A stretch of 64,000 nt of DNA from Bradyrhizobium guangdongense (GCF_004114975.1 NZ_CP030051.1:7219501-7283500); one strand, 5' to 3'. Positions 43,266 through 52,306 are shown, counted from the first letter of the stretch. Notes: generated by a model not told the origin, from the sequence alone. Made by a program: numbers and translations.

Positions 43266-45344
43266 TTGATCGCGCCCGGCACCAGCGAGATCGCGGAACG
43301 GCCACCCGGCCCAATCGGGCGGCTCCGCGCGCGCCTTGTCGGCCTGCTGCGGGCTGTGCCGATCCGCTGGCGCATCCTGTCGATCGCGGCGCTGAACTCC
43401 GCCGTGGTGATCGTGCTGGTGGCGATGATCTGGAACGGCGCGCAGGTGCTGGGCTCGGCCTGGGACGACGTCCGCCAGGTGCGCGAATCCGACCGGATCC
43501 TGGCGCTGCTCGAAAGCGAGACCGGGCGGCTCCAGAACCTGATCCACCGCTACATCAATCAACCGAGCCCGGACCTGTTCGCCGAGATCCTGCTGCTGCG
43601 CGAGGCCGTGCTGGGCACGCTGACCGACCGCGCCGCCAAGGACCCGATGCTGTCTGGGTCGGTCGAGGAGCTGGAGCGCACCACCGACCGCTTCCTCAAC
43701 GGCTTCGGCGAGCTGCGCACCGTGCAGGCCACCATCGCCAAGACCTACGAGGAGCAGGTGCAGGGCCCGGCCAGGGACATGGCAGGCCTCTATTCGATCA
43801 TCGAGGGCGCCACCGGCCATCGCGACGCGCTGATCTGGCCCTCGCTCGGCAAGTCGCGCGAGGCCTTCACCGCGATGCTGGTCGCGGCCAATTCCTATTA
43901 CCTGTCGCTGTCGCCTGGTGCGGCCGACGATGCACGCCGCAACACCGAGACGATCGAGAAGACCATTCCCGTGATGATCGATCTCGCCGACAACGATCTT
44001 CAGAAGATGGCGCTGCAAAAGCTCGGCGCCCGTACCGCCGCGTTGCGCGAAGGCTTTGCCAAGCTCAGCGAGCAGCTCACCAACCGCACCGAACTCTTGC
44101 GCAACACCATCGACGCCAGCCAGGCCGAGGCGATCGGGGCGATCGACGACCTCTCGACCAAGATGCGCCAGCGCGAGCAGAAGGCGCAGGAGACCTTCGA
44201 CCGCACGCTGGCGGACATCTCTCGCCGCGTGCTGTCGATCGCGGTGATCTTTCTCGGCATCATCCTCTCCGCCGGCGTACTGATCGCACTCTCGATCCGG
44301 CTGCCGTTGCAGCAGATCATGACGGCGATGCGCGCGATCACGCTCGGCGATCTCGGTCGCGAGGTGCAGGGCACCGGGGCGCGCGACGAGGTCGGGGCCA
44401 TGGCGCGCGCGGTGGAAGTGTTCCGCGAGAATGCGATCGCCAAGCGCAAGACCGAGGACGAGCTGCGCGCATCCAAGGAAAAGGCCGAGAGCGCGCTGCT
44501 CGAGCTCAACACCGCGCAGCAGAACCTGATCGACGCCGAGCGGCTCGCGGCGCTCGGCGGCCTCGTCGCGGGCGTCGCGCATGAGGTCAACAACCCGATC
44601 GGCATCAGCCTGACGGTGGCCTCGAGTCTTGCGAGGCGCAGCGAGATCTTCGAGGCCCAGCTCAGGGGCGAGGGCGGCTTGCGCCGCTCGCAGCTGGAGG
44701 AGTTCGTGCAGTCCTCGCGCGACGCCTCGCAGCAGCTGGTCGCCAACCTGCAACGCGCCGGCGAGCTGATCCAGTCGTTCAAGCAGGTCGCGGTCGACCG
44801 CTCCCATGCCGAGCGGCGGCAATTCTCGCTCGGCGAAGCCACCGACCAGATCATCGCGAGCCTCCGGCCGGTGCTGAAGCGTTCGCCGATCACGCTGCAA
44901 GTCGACGTGCCCGAGGGGCTCCTGCTGGACGGCTATCCCGGCTCCTATGGCCAGATCCTGACCAATCTCTTCCTCAACGCCGCCAATCACGCCTTTGCCG
45001 ACGGCCGGGCCGGCACCATCACGATCTCGGCCCGGCCGCGCGGCACCGACGATATCGAGATCATTTTCGCCGACGACGGGGCCGGCATGACCCCCGACGT
45101 GCAACGGCAGGCCTTTGACCCATTCTTTACCACCAGGCGCAATGAAGGTGGGACGGGACTGGGCTTGCATATCGTCTATAACCTTGTCACCCAGCAGCTC
45201 GGCGGGCGGATGATGCTGGAATCCAAGCTGGGACAAGGCACGACTTTCCGGATTATCATGCCGCGGATCGCCAAGGGCGGCGCGCAAAGCACTGAAAGCG
45301 ACGGGACTTCTCAATGGCCGAACAGGACGATGTCCTCCACCTGA
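43266..45344 (+). CDS. Membrane sensor histidine kinase with large helical periplasmic domain
   Basis: 692 aa, TTG start with ggtggag upstream. TM1 at about 36-57, a mostly helical periplasmic domain of about 260 residues, TM2 at about 321-343, HAMP to about 395, then HisKA with H439 in VAHEVNNPIG and a HATPase with DDGAGM and GGTGLGLHIV. The two-TM layout with a long helical sensor is like TorS, which detects ligand through the periplasmic protein TorT. Here the preceding DctP-like protein would take that place. There is no receiver or HPt domain; those functions fall to the next genes. Its end overlaps the next gene by 31 bases. Confidence 0.9.
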   Translation: MIAPGTSEIAERPPGPIGRLRARLVGLLRAVPIRWRILSIAALNSAVVIVLVAMIWNGAQVLGSAWDDVRQVRESDRILALLESETGRLQNLIHRYINQPSPDLFAEILLLREAVLGTLTDRAAKDPMLSGSVEELERTTDRFLNGFGELRTVQATIAKTYEEQVQGPARDMAGLYSIIEGATGHRDALIWPSLGKSREAFTAMLVAANSYYLSLSPGAADDARRNTETIEKTIPVMIDLADNDLQKMALQKLGARTAALREGFAKLSEQLTNRTELLRNTIDASQAEAIGAIDDLSTKMRQREQKAQETFDRTLADISRRVLSIAVIFLGIILSAGVLIALSIRLPLQQIMTAMRAITLGDLGREVQGTGARDEVGAMARAVEVFRENAIAKRKTEDELRASKEKAESALLELNTAQQNLIDAERLAALGGLVAGVAHEVNNPIGISLTVASSLARRSEIFEAQLRGEGGLRRSQLEEFVQSSRDASQQLVANLQRAGELIQSFKQVAVDRSHAERRQFSLGEATDQIIASLRPVLKRSPITLQVDVPEGLLLDGYPGSYGQILTNLFLNAANHAFADGRAGTITISARPRGTDDIEIIFADDGAGMTPDVQRQAFDPFFTTRRNEGGTGLGLHIVYNLVTQQLGGRMMLESKLGQGTTFRIIMPRIAKGGAQSTESDGTSQWPNRTMSST

Positions 45345-47059
45345 TCGACGACACCGGTACCGCGTCGGAGGATCTGGACGCCCGGAAATGGAAGATCGCC
45401 GTCATCGACGACGATCCGGCCGTGCATGACGGCACCCGCTTCGCGCTGTCCGACTACAACCTCAACGGCCTTGGCCTCGAAATCCTCTCGGCCCATTCCG
45501 CGGCGGAAGGTCGCAAGCTGATGGCCGAGCACAACGACATCGCCGCGGTGCTGCTCGACGTCATCATGGAGACCGACGTCGCCGGCCTCGAGCTGGTCGA
45601 ATACATCCGCAACGTGCTCAAGAACGAGACGGTGCGCATCATCCTGCGCACCGGCCAGCCCGGCCAGGCGCCGGAGCGGCGCGTCATCGTCCAGTACGAC
45701 ATCAACGACTACAAGGCCAAGACCGAGCTGACCGCCGACAAGCTGTTCACCTCGCTGACCGCGGCGCTGCGCTCCTACCAGCAGCTCGAGCGCATGGTGC
45801 AGACGCGGCGCGGGCTCGAGATCATCATCGATGCGGCCTCGACGCTGTACGACTTCAAGTCGATGCAGCGGCTCGCCGAGGGCGTGCTGACCCAGCTCGC
45901 CTCGCTGCTCAATGTCGACTGCGCCGGCATCCTGGTGCTGCGCGACAATGGCGGCATGGACGCCGAGCTCTCGGTGCTCGCCGGCAGCGGCTGCTACAGC
46001 CGCTTCATCGGCACGACCTCGTCGAAGGCGCTCGACCCCGACCTGCGGGCGATGGTGGAAGCCGCCTTCCAGGGCCGCAAGAATGAATTCGCCGACCATC
46101 GCAGCGTGATCTATTTGCGCACCGGCTCCGGCCGCGAGGTCGTGGTGCTGCTGCAGTCCGAGCGCGATCTGTCCGAGACCGACCGCTCGCTGGTCGAGAT
46201 CTTCTCCTCCAGGCTCTCGATCGCGTTCGACAACGTGATCCTCTACCAGCAGCTCCAGGAGGCAAACACCCAGCTGGAAGACCGCGTCGCCCAGCGCACC
46301 CGCGCGCTGATGCAGGCCAACCGGCGCCTCTCGGCGCAATGGCTGCGGTTGCAGCGCGCCAACGGCTTCAAGAACGAGATCCTCGGCACCGTCGCGCACG
46401 ATCTGAAGAACCCGCTCGGCGTCATCCTCGGCCGCACCGAGATGCTGAAGGAGCTGATCTCGACCGGCGCCTCCTCGTCAGGCGTGGTCGCCCAGGTCGA
46501 TCATATCAGAGACGCCACCAAGCGCCTGACCACGATGGTCGATCATCTGATCTCGGATGCGATGGCGGATGCCTTCGACATCACCATCCGCCGCGAGCCG
46601 GTCGACGTCGCGACGCTCGTGAAAGAGGTTGCCGAGGCCAACCAGCCGCTCGCGGTCAACAAGCAGCAGACGATCAGCGTCAGCGCGCCGGCCAACATCG
46701 TCACGATGTGCGACACCGACCGGATCCGCGAGGCGATCGACAATCTCATCAGCAACGCCATCAAATATTCTCCGATCGGCGGCAAGATCTTCGTCGCCGT
46801 CAGCCATGATGACGGCGACACCACCGTCCGCGTCAGCGACGAGGGCGCCGGCCTGTCGCCGGAAGATCTCGGCCGCCTGTTCGGCCGATTCCAGCGGCTG
46901 TCAGCCAAGCCGACCGCGGGCGAGAGCTCGACGGGGCTTGGGCTCTCCATCGTCAAGCGTATTATCGACATGCATGGCGGCGAGGTGACGGCCGAGAGCG
47001 AAGGTCCCGGCAAGGGATCGACCTTCACCATCACCCTGCCCGCGACCGATATGCCGTGA
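45314..47059 (+). CDS. Hybrid protein: receiver - DUF3369 - histidine kinase, soluble
   Basis: 581 aa. Residues about 25-160 are a receiver domain with phospho-acceptor D82 in VLLDVIMETD. About 165-325 is the GAF-like DUF3369 domain. A coiled coil (ANTQLEDRVAQRTRALMQAN) leads into HisKA with H362 in VAHDLKNPLG and a HATPase ending with STGLGLSIVKRI. No membrane segment is present. It can accept phosphate from the upstream kinase and pass it on with its own kinase, so the module looks like a two-kinase relay. The start lies inside the end of the preceding gene. Confidence 0.9.
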   Translation: MAEQDDVLHLIDDTGTASEDLDARKWKIAVIDDDPAVHDGTRFALSDYNLNGLGLEILSAHSAAEGRKLMAEHNDIAAVLLDVIMETDVAGLELVEYIRNVLKNETVRIILRTGQPGQAPERRVIVQYDINDYKAKTELTADKLFTSLTAALRSYQQLERMVQTRRGLEIIIDAASTLYDFKSMQRLAEGVLTQLASLLNVDCAGILVLRDNGGMDAELSVLAGSGCYSRFIGTTSSKALDPDLRAMVEAAFQGRKNEFADHRSVIYLRTGSGREVVVLLQSERDLSETDRSLVEIFSSRLSIAFDNVILYQQLQEANTQLEDRVAQRTRALMQANRRLSAQWLRLQRANGFKNEILGTVAHDLKNPLGVILGRTEMLKELISTGASSSGVVAQVDHIRDATKRLTTMVDHLISDAMADAFDITIRREPVDVATLVKEVAEANQPLAVNKQQTISVSAPANIVTMCDTDRIREAIDNLISNAIKYSPIGGKIFVAVSHDDGDTTVRVSDEGAGLSPEDLGRLFGRFQRLSAKPTAGESSTGLGLSIVKRIIDMHGGEVTAESEGPGKGSTFTITLPATDMP

Positions 47060-47083
47060 TTCAAGTCCTGAGATCTGAGTGAC

Positions 47084-47824
47084 ATGACCCAAAGCCAGCA
47101 CATCATGATCGTCGACGACGAGGCCCCGGCCCGGGAGATGGTCGGCGATTACCTCAAGATGCACGGTTTCACCGTGACGCTGTGCGACGGCGGCAAGAGT
47201 CTGCGCGCCGCGATCGACGGCGGCATGCCCGACCTCGTCGTGCTCGACCTCAACATGCCCGAGGAAGACGGCCTCTCGATCATCCGCGACCTCAAGAGCC
47301 GCACCAACGTTCCCGTCATCATGCTGACGGCGACCGCGAGCCCGATCGACCGCGTCGTCGGCCTCGAGCTCGGCGCCGACGATTACGTGGCAAAGCCCTG
47401 CGAGCTGCGCGAGCTGATGGCGCGCATCCGCTCCGTCTTACGGCGGAGCGTGCCGGCGAAGACCGCAAGTACTGACGCAGCGCCGGCGAAATCGGACAAG
47501 GACCAGCAACTGGTACGGTTCGGGACGAAGTGGCTCGACCTCGAAGCCCAGGCGCTGCGCGACGACGAGGGCAACGAGCATCCGCTGACGGCGTCCGAGT
47601 TCGGGCTGCTGAAAGTGTTCGCGGCCAATCCGAAGCGGGTGCTGTCGCGCGAGCGCCTCTTGGAATTGGCCAATGCGCGCGACGCCGAGGCGTTCGACCG
47701 CGCCGTCGACCTGCGCATCATGCGCATCCGCCGCAAAATCGAGCCCGACCCGACCAAGCCCGCCGTGATCCGCACCATCCGCGGCGGCGGCTATCTGTTC
47801 TCGCCGCAGGGCGAGAAGGCGTAG
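47084..47824 (+). CDS. OmpR-family response regulator
   Basis: 246 aa. Receiver domain with the acidic pair near residues 9-10 (IVDDEAP), phospho-acceptor D55 in VVLDLNMPEEDG and K near 105 (YVAKPCELREL). The C-terminal winged helix (about 150-240) holds SEFGLLKVFAANPKRVLSRE and VIRTIRGGGYLF. It is 24 bases after the hybrid kinase and is the likely DNA-binding output. Its target genes are not identifiable from the window. Confidence 0.93.
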   Translation: MTQSQHIMIVDDEAPAREMVGDYLKMHGFTVTLCDGGKSLRAAIDGGMPDLVVLDLNMPEEDGLSIIRDLKSRTNVPVIMLTATASPIDRVVGLELGADDYVAKPCELRELMARIRSVLRRSVPAKTASTDAAPAKSDKDQQLVRFGTKWLDLEAQALRDDEGNEHPLTASEFGLLKVFAANPKRVLSRERLLELANARDAEAFDRAVDLRIMRIRRKIEPDPTKPAVIRTIRGGGYLFSPQGEKA

Positions 47825-47946
47825 GGACAGTAGGGGCCATAGGGTGGCCCGGCCAAACGCAAGTCCCGGAAATTGGTTCCTCCCAGTCCAAATCCGCAGG
47901 ACCGCATTTTCCGCACTTTGAAATTCCACGCTTTTTTGGCCCGAAT

Positions 47947-47973
47947 GTTTCGTCGCGGCGTGGCCGACGAAAC
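47947..47973. promoter_or_regulatory. Inverted repeat upstream of the ECF sigma gene
   Basis: gtttcgtcg (47947-47955) and cgacgaaac (47965-47973) are perfect 9-bp arms around a 9-base spacer. A related gcacgaaac follows at 47985, and cgacgaaac recurs at 48773-48781 after the sigma gene. The two sites look like binding sites of one regulator. The rest of 47825-48093 holds no gene. Confidence 0.55.
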
Positions 47974-48093
47974 AATTTAGCGGCGCACGAAACCATTTTC
48001 CGCTTTTCGTGCAGACGTCCCGAAACGTTGGCTCATTAACACTTCGGTCCAAGGAAACGCCGCTCGGTTGCGGCGCACCGGGGAGCCAAGTCA

Positions 48094-48705
48094 ATGCGGA
48101 ACGTCATCGCCATCAACGCCCAGGCCAGTCAGAGCATCATTGCCGCTCAGGCGACTTCGGACGACATGCTTCTGGAAAGCATTGCCGACGGCAACCGGAC
48201 GTCCATGCACATCCTCTATTGCCGGCACAATGTGCGAGTCTACCGTTTCATCCTGCGCATCGTGCGCGATGCCACCACCGCGGAAGATCTGGTCAGCCAG
48301 GTGTTTCTGGACGTGTGGCGGACCGCCGGCCAATTCCAGGGCCGCTCGCAGGTGTCGACCTGGCTGCTCTCGATCGCCCGCTTCAAGGCGCTGACCGCGA
48401 TGCGCCAGCGCCGGTTCGAGGACATCGACCAGGAAGACGTGCGCCAGATTCCTGATAGCTGCGACACGCCCGAGACCTCGCTCGACCGCAGCGACACCAG
48501 CGCCATCCTGCGCGCCTGCGTCGCAAAACTGTCGCCCGCGCATCGGGAGATCATCACCCTCGTCTACTACCATGAGAAGTCGGTGGAGGAGGTCGGACAG
48601 ATCATCGGCATCCCCCAGAGCACGGTGAAGACGCGGATGTTCTACGCCCGCAAGCAGCTGGCCGGTCTGCTTAAGGGTTGCGGGGTCGACCGCTTCGCCG
48701 CGTGA
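48094..48705 (+). CDS. ECF-type RNA polymerase sigma factor
   Basis: 203 aa with ggggagcc before the ATG. Region 2 spans about 40-105 (RFILRIVRDATTAEDLVSQV, FLDVWRTAGQFQGRSQVSTW) and region 4 about 135-190 (LSPAHREIITLVYYHEKSVE, IIGIPQSTVKTRMFYARKQL). No anti-sigma factor gene follows directly; the next gene is a CcdA-like membrane protein nearly 300 bases downstream. It may control that redox gene set and itself, but no promoter match is claimed. Confidence 0.9.
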   Translation: MRNVIAINAQASQSIIAAQATSDDMLLESIADGNRTSMHILYCRHNVRVYRFILRIVRDATTAEDLVSQVFLDVWRTAGQFQGRSQVSTWLLSIARFKALTAMRQRRFEDIDQEDVRQIPDSCDTPETSLDRSDTSAILRACVAKLSPAHREIITLVYYHEKSVEEVGQIIGIPQSTVKTRMFYARKQLAGLLKGCGVDRFAA

Positions 48706-48819
48706 AGTCAACGATTTCAAGGGGATAGGGCCGGATTTCCGGCCCCATCCCGGGACACGAAAGCGTTACCGCCGACGAAACAAATGAAACAAAGCACAAC
48801 ATCAGGCGGAAAAACTTCG

Positions 48820-48903
48820 TCCCTATAAAGCTCACATACGGTTTTGCTTAAACCTCCCAAGGACCTCCAACGACCCGGACGGGATGCCCCCCTCCGGGTC
48901 GTT
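48820..48903 (+). ncRNA. Possible small RNA with CCUCC motifs
   Basis: Between the sigma gene and the CcdA-like gene a tataaag box at 48824 is followed by a short unstructured stretch containing cctccc and cctcc, then a strong GC hairpin (48869-48903). Two anti-Shine-Dalgarno CCUCC motifs before a terminator-like stem are features of trans-acting small RNAs in alphaproteobacteria. The promoter strength, exact ends and existence of a transcript are unproven. Confidence 0.35.
48869..48903 (+). terminator. Stem-loop after the sigma-factor region
   Basis: aacgacccgga (48869-48879) pairs perfectly with tccgggtcgtt (48893-48903) around a 13-base loop. There is only a weak T content after it (ctgtatgt). 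It ends the sigma-factor transcript or a small RNA. Confidence 0.65.
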
Positions 48904-48997
48904 CTGTATGTGGGCGCCCGTCACGAGCGCGTGACGGCGCGTAACGACGGGTGCGTCGGGCGCGAACTGCCCTCGTGACCTCCATCACGAGTGCCCC

Positions 48998-49696
48998 ATG
49001 CTCGAGCTTTTCTTCGCCATCCTCGCCGGCATCCTCACCATCGCCGCGCCCTGCACGCTGCCGATGCTGCCGATCCTGCTCGGCGCCTCGATCGGTCGGA
49101 CGTCGCAGCTACGGCCGGCGATGATCGCGCTCGGCTTCGTCGTCTCGTTCTCATCGGTGGCGCTGCTGCTCGGCGCGCTGACGCAGGCATTCGATATCGA
49201 TCCGAACGTGCTGCGCGAGGCCGCCGCGATCCTGCTGCTCGGCTTCGGCCTGTTGATGCTGTGGCCGGCGCCGTTCGAATGGCTTTCGATCCGGCTCAAT
49301 GGCTGGCTCAATCTCGGCAACGCCGGCGGCGCGCAACGCGAGGGCGCGCTCGGCGGCCTCGTGCTCGGCACCACGCTCGGCCTGGTCTGGACGCCCTGCG
49401 CCGGCCCCGTGCTCGGCTCGATCCTGACGCTGGTCGCGACGTCGAAGAATCTGGCCTGGGCCGGCACGCTGCTGATCGCCTACGCGATCGGTGCTGCGAT
49501 CCCGATGCTGGCGATCGCCTATGGCGGTCAGGCCGCGACCACGCGCGTGCGCAGCCTGGCGCGGATCTCGCCGCTGATACAGCAGGGTTTTGGCGTGGTC
49601 GTGATCGCCTTCGCGCTCGCCGCCTATTTCCAATACGACACGCTGATCGTGGCGTGGCTCACCTCGATCTATCCCATCGGCCAGATCGGCCTGTGA
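48998..49696 (+). CDS. CcdA/DsbD-like thiol-disulphide transmembrane protein
   Basis: 232 aa with six membrane helices. The two conserved cysteines are C19 in IAAPCTLPMLP and C134 in VWTPCAGPVLG, the pair that carries reducing power across the membrane in CcdA proteins. It is followed 28 bases later by a periplasmic thioredoxin-like gene, its likely partner. The set may serve cytochrome c maturation or repair of periplasmic thiols; a general redox-stress role under the nearby sigma factor is inference. Confidence 0.9.
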   Translation: MLELFFAILAGILTIAAPCTLPMLPILLGASIGRTSQLRPAMIALGFVVSFSSVALLLGALTQAFDIDPNVLREAAAILLLGFGLLMLWPAPFEWLSIRLNGWLNLGNAGGAQREGALGGLVLGTTLGLVWTPCAGPVLGSILTLVATSKNLAWAGTLLIAYAIGAAIPMLAIAYGGQAATTRVRSLARISPLIQQGFGVVVIAFALAAYFQYDTLIVAWLTSIYPIGQIGL

Positions 49697-49724
49697 TGGC
49701 TTCACCTCAACGGAGAACACGACC

Positions 49725-50291
49725 ATGACTTTCAAACTGCTCGCCGTGGCCGCCGCGCTGATCGGCGTCTCTGTCACCGGCGCTGTCATCCCCGGCCTCT
49801 GCGACGAGGCGATTCAAGCTGCGCCGGTCAAGGTCGCGGCCGCGAGCGAGGCGGCGACCGCGCCCGATTTCGCCGGCATCAGCAACTGGTTCAACTCGAA
49901 GCCGCTTCATATGGCCGACCTCCGCGGCAAGGTCGTGCTGGTCGACTTCTGGACCTATGGCTGCGTCAACTGTGTCAACACGCTGCCGCACGTCACCGAC
50001 CTCTATGCCAAGTACAAGGACAAGGGCCTCGTCGTGGTCGGCGTGCACACGCCGGAATTCCCGTTCGAGCGGTCAGCCTCCAACGTGCAGGCCGCGCTGA
50101 AGCGCCACGGCATCACCTATCCGGTGGCGCAGGACAACGAGTCCAGGACCTGGAACGCCTACCGCAACCAATATTGGCCGGCGCAATACATCATCGACCA
50201 GAGCGGCAAGATCGTGTTCCAGCACGAAGGCGAAGGCCGCTATGACGAGATCGACCGCACCGTGGCCAAGCTGCTGAACGCCAGTAGCTGA
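49725..50291 (+). CDS. Periplasmic thioredoxin-like protein (TlpA/DipZ C-terminal type)
   Basis: 188 aa with a hydrophobic N-terminal signal or anchor (about 1-25, ending near PGLCDEA). The redox site is C80-V-N-C83 in WTYGCVNCV; this WTYGCxNC form is typical of the DipZ-associated redoxin group. A later cis-proline region is YWPAQYIID. It probably takes electrons from the CcdA-like protein encoded just upstream. Confidence 0.9.
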   Translation: MTFKLLAVAAALIGVSVTGAVIPGLCDEAIQAAPVKVAAASEAATAPDFAGISNWFNSKPLHMADLRGKVVLVDFWTYGCVNCVNTLPHVTDLYAKYKDKGLVVVGVHTPEFPFERSASNVQAALKRHGITYPVAQDNESRTWNAYRNQYWPAQYIIDQSGKIVFQHEGEGRYDEIDRTVAKLLNASS

Positions 50292-50375
50292 TTGCGAGTC
50301 AGCGGCATTGCGTTGCTGCTTGACTCCACGGACCCGTCCGTGGAGGTTCGCGAGCGACGAAATCAGCCGCCCGCA

Positions 50376-51350
50376 ATGGACGACGCGACCGCCAGCAACG
50401 ACATCCGCCTTCGCGAAGGCTCCTCGATCGCGCAGCGGCTGGTCGTGGCCGGCTCGGCGGCGGCCGTGGCGTTGTGCTTTACTCCGGGCCTGTTCACGCA
50501 CGATGCGCTCGAGATCATCATCTCGGTGGTCGCACTGCTGGCGGGCGCGGCGTTTGTCGGCGTGATCATGCTGACACCGGCAGTGGTGTGGATCATCACG
50601 CCGGAGCAGATCCTGATCGGACGACAGCGTCCGTTTGGCAAGCTGCAGACCCGGGTCGTCACGAAGGATGACATCGCTGGATTACAGGTTCCCGGCAGCA
50701 AGACCGCCAAAGCCCGCTTCCAGCTGGCCTTCACGCTGGCTTCGGGCGAACGCCTGATCTCCCCGCCGCTCGCCGACGTCACCCATGTGCATGACACCGT
50801 GGCGAGGATCGCAACGCAATTCGACGTCCCCAATGTCGAGGCGCCCGTCAACCCGCTTGATGCCAGCAATCCCGAGATGCGTCTCGGCGACCCCATCGAG
50901 CCTTTTTCCCAGAGGGACATAAGGATTGCGGCGCTGATCGTCGTCGCGCTGAGTGTCGCACCTTACGCCTACAGGCTCTGGCGCGGCCTGCAGCCCCAGT
51001 GGATCGACTATATGCTGCTGCCGCTTGGGGCGATCGCGGCGTTCGGCGTCTACCGATTTGCCAATCTCCTCACCGGCGCCTTCTGGATTGTCCGCGAGGC
51101 CGATATCCGCATCGAACGCCTCTGGGGCAATGGGCAGCCGCGCACGGACCAGATCGAAGGACATGACGTCAAAGCGATCACGATCGAGCGTCGCGGCCGC
51201 TCCGAGGACGAGCATTGCATCGTCGTGATCCGGCTGCTTTCAGGACGACGGTTTCGCAGCCCGCGCATCGGCTCCCGCGCGGAGGCCCGCGCCGTGGGCG
51301 CCGAGATCGTGCGGCGGCTCGGGATCGGGCCGGAGGCGAACCAGATCTAA
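50376..51350 (+). CDS. Membrane protein of unknown function
   Basis: 324 aa from the ATG at 50376; an earlier TTG at 50292 directly after the redoxin stop would add 28 unlikely residues. Hydrophobic segments lie at about 17-35, 42-70, 180-195 and 205-225. Between and after them are PH-domain-like beta stretches (VVWIITPEQILIGRQRPFGK; FWIVREADIRIERLWG). The second half repeats the layout of the first, as if duplicated. I do not recognise the family. Its place after CcdA and the redoxin hints at a shared process only weakly. Confidence 0.7.
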   Translation: MDDATASNDIRLREGSSIAQRLVVAGSAAAVALCFTPGLFTHDALEIIISVVALLAGAAFVGVIMLTPAVVWIITPEQILIGRQRPFGKLQTRVVTKDDIAGLQVPGSKTAKARFQLAFTLASGERLISPPLADVTHVHDTVARIATQFDVPNVEAPVNPLDASNPEMRLGDPIEPFSQRDIRIAALIVVALSVAPYAYRLWRGLQPQWIDYMLLPLGAIAAFGVYRFANLLTGAFWIVREADIRIERLWGNGQPRTDQIEGHDVKAITIERRGRSEDEHCIVVIRLLSGRRFRSPRIGSRAEARAVGAEIVRRLGIGPEANQI

Positions 51351-51380
51351 GGCCCCCTGTTGCCATGGGCTCGCTCTGCG

Positions 51381-51530
51381 CCTCTCCCCGCTTGCGGGAG
51401 AGGTCGACACGCCCCGGCCGATGCTAAGCATCGTCCCGCGCGGGGCGGGTGAGGGTTCTTTCCTCTGGGGAGTATCCCAATGCGGAGACACCCTCTCCCC
51501 AACCCTCCCCCACAAACGGGGGAGGGAGCG
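51381..51530. repeat. Composite ctctcccc-class intergenic repeat
   Basis: Left hairpin cctctccccgcttgcgggagagg, right hairpin ccctcccccacaaacgggggaggg, and a shared middle with gtgagggtt, cctctgggg and gcggagacaccctc. Nearly the same as 40483-40610. The rest of the 51351-51712 gap contains no gene. Confidence 0.9.
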
Positions 51531-51712
51531 CATCGAGCCAAGCTCACTGCTTTTCGCGCCATCCCTCATTCATGGCATTGCGCCGCGTCGTCAAAAAACC
51601 AAAGCATTCTCGTGACATACTCGCTGGGCACGCCTTGAACTTGCCACGAAGCTGCCCCTGAGTTCAGATGGTTCGGATTGATTTGCGCTGTGGCAGCGGG
51701 GGAGAGCCTGAA

Positions 51713-52306
51713 ATGACCGATGTTCGTCGCCTGACCGGGGCGTTTGTCGCTGCGATCGGCCTGATCCTGTCCTCGCCCCAAGCCTTCGCCCAGCAGCCCG
51801 ACCGCGGCGATGAGCCCGGCCTGATCGCCGACGACAGCTACCAGCTCGATCCGGAATGGCAGAAGCAGGTCGTGTACTACCGCACCACCGAGGCGCCGGG
51901 CACGATCATCATCTCGACATCGGAGCGTCACCTCTATCTGGTCCAGCCCGGCGGGCGCGCGATCCGCTACGGCATCGGCGTCGGCCGCGACGGCTTCCAA
52001 TGGCAGGGGCTGGTGCAGATCACCAACAAGAAGGAGTGGCCGGACTGGACGCCGCCGCCGGAGATGATCCAGCGCCAGCCCTATCTGCCGCGCTTCATGG
52101 CCGGCGGCCCCGGCAATCCGCTGGGCGCGCGCGCCATGTATCTGGGCACCACGGTCTACCGCATCCACGGCACCAACCGTCCTGATACGATCGGCACCAA
52201 GGTGTCCTCGGGCTGCTTCCGTCTGGTCAACAACGACGTCGCCGATCTCTATGATCGCGTGCCTGTCGGGACCAAGGTAGTCATCCGGCAGAAGCCCGAA
52301 CTCTGA
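51713..52306 (+). CDS. L,D-transpeptidase (YkuD domain), exported
   Basis: 197 aa from the ATG at 51713 with gggggagag upstream. Signal peptide to about residue 27 (SPQAFAQQ). The YkuD catalytic motif is present: H in YRIHGTNRPDTIG and C168 in VSSGCFRLVNNDV. Such enzymes make 3-3 peptidoglycan cross-links or attach proteins to the wall in the periplasm. Bradyrhizobium-type genomes carry many copies. It is followed 85 bases later by a binding-protein gene with no obvious link. Confidence 0.92.
   Translation: MTDVRRLTGAFVAAIGLILSSPQAFAQQPDRGDEPGLIADDSYQLDPEWQKQVVYYRTTEAPGTIIISTSERHLYLVQPGGRAIRYGIGVGRDGFQWQGLVQITNKKEWPDWTPPPEMIQRQPYLPRFMAGGPGNPLGARAMYLGTTVYRIHGTNRPDTIGTKVSSGCFRLVNNDVADLYDRVPVGTKVVIRQKPEL

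Noticed and set aside
43137..45314. 725-codon open frame on the minus strand opposite the sensor kinase
   Set aside because: It is the antisense shadow of a kinase with intact HAMP, HisKA and HATPase motifs; its own sequence has no recognisable domain.
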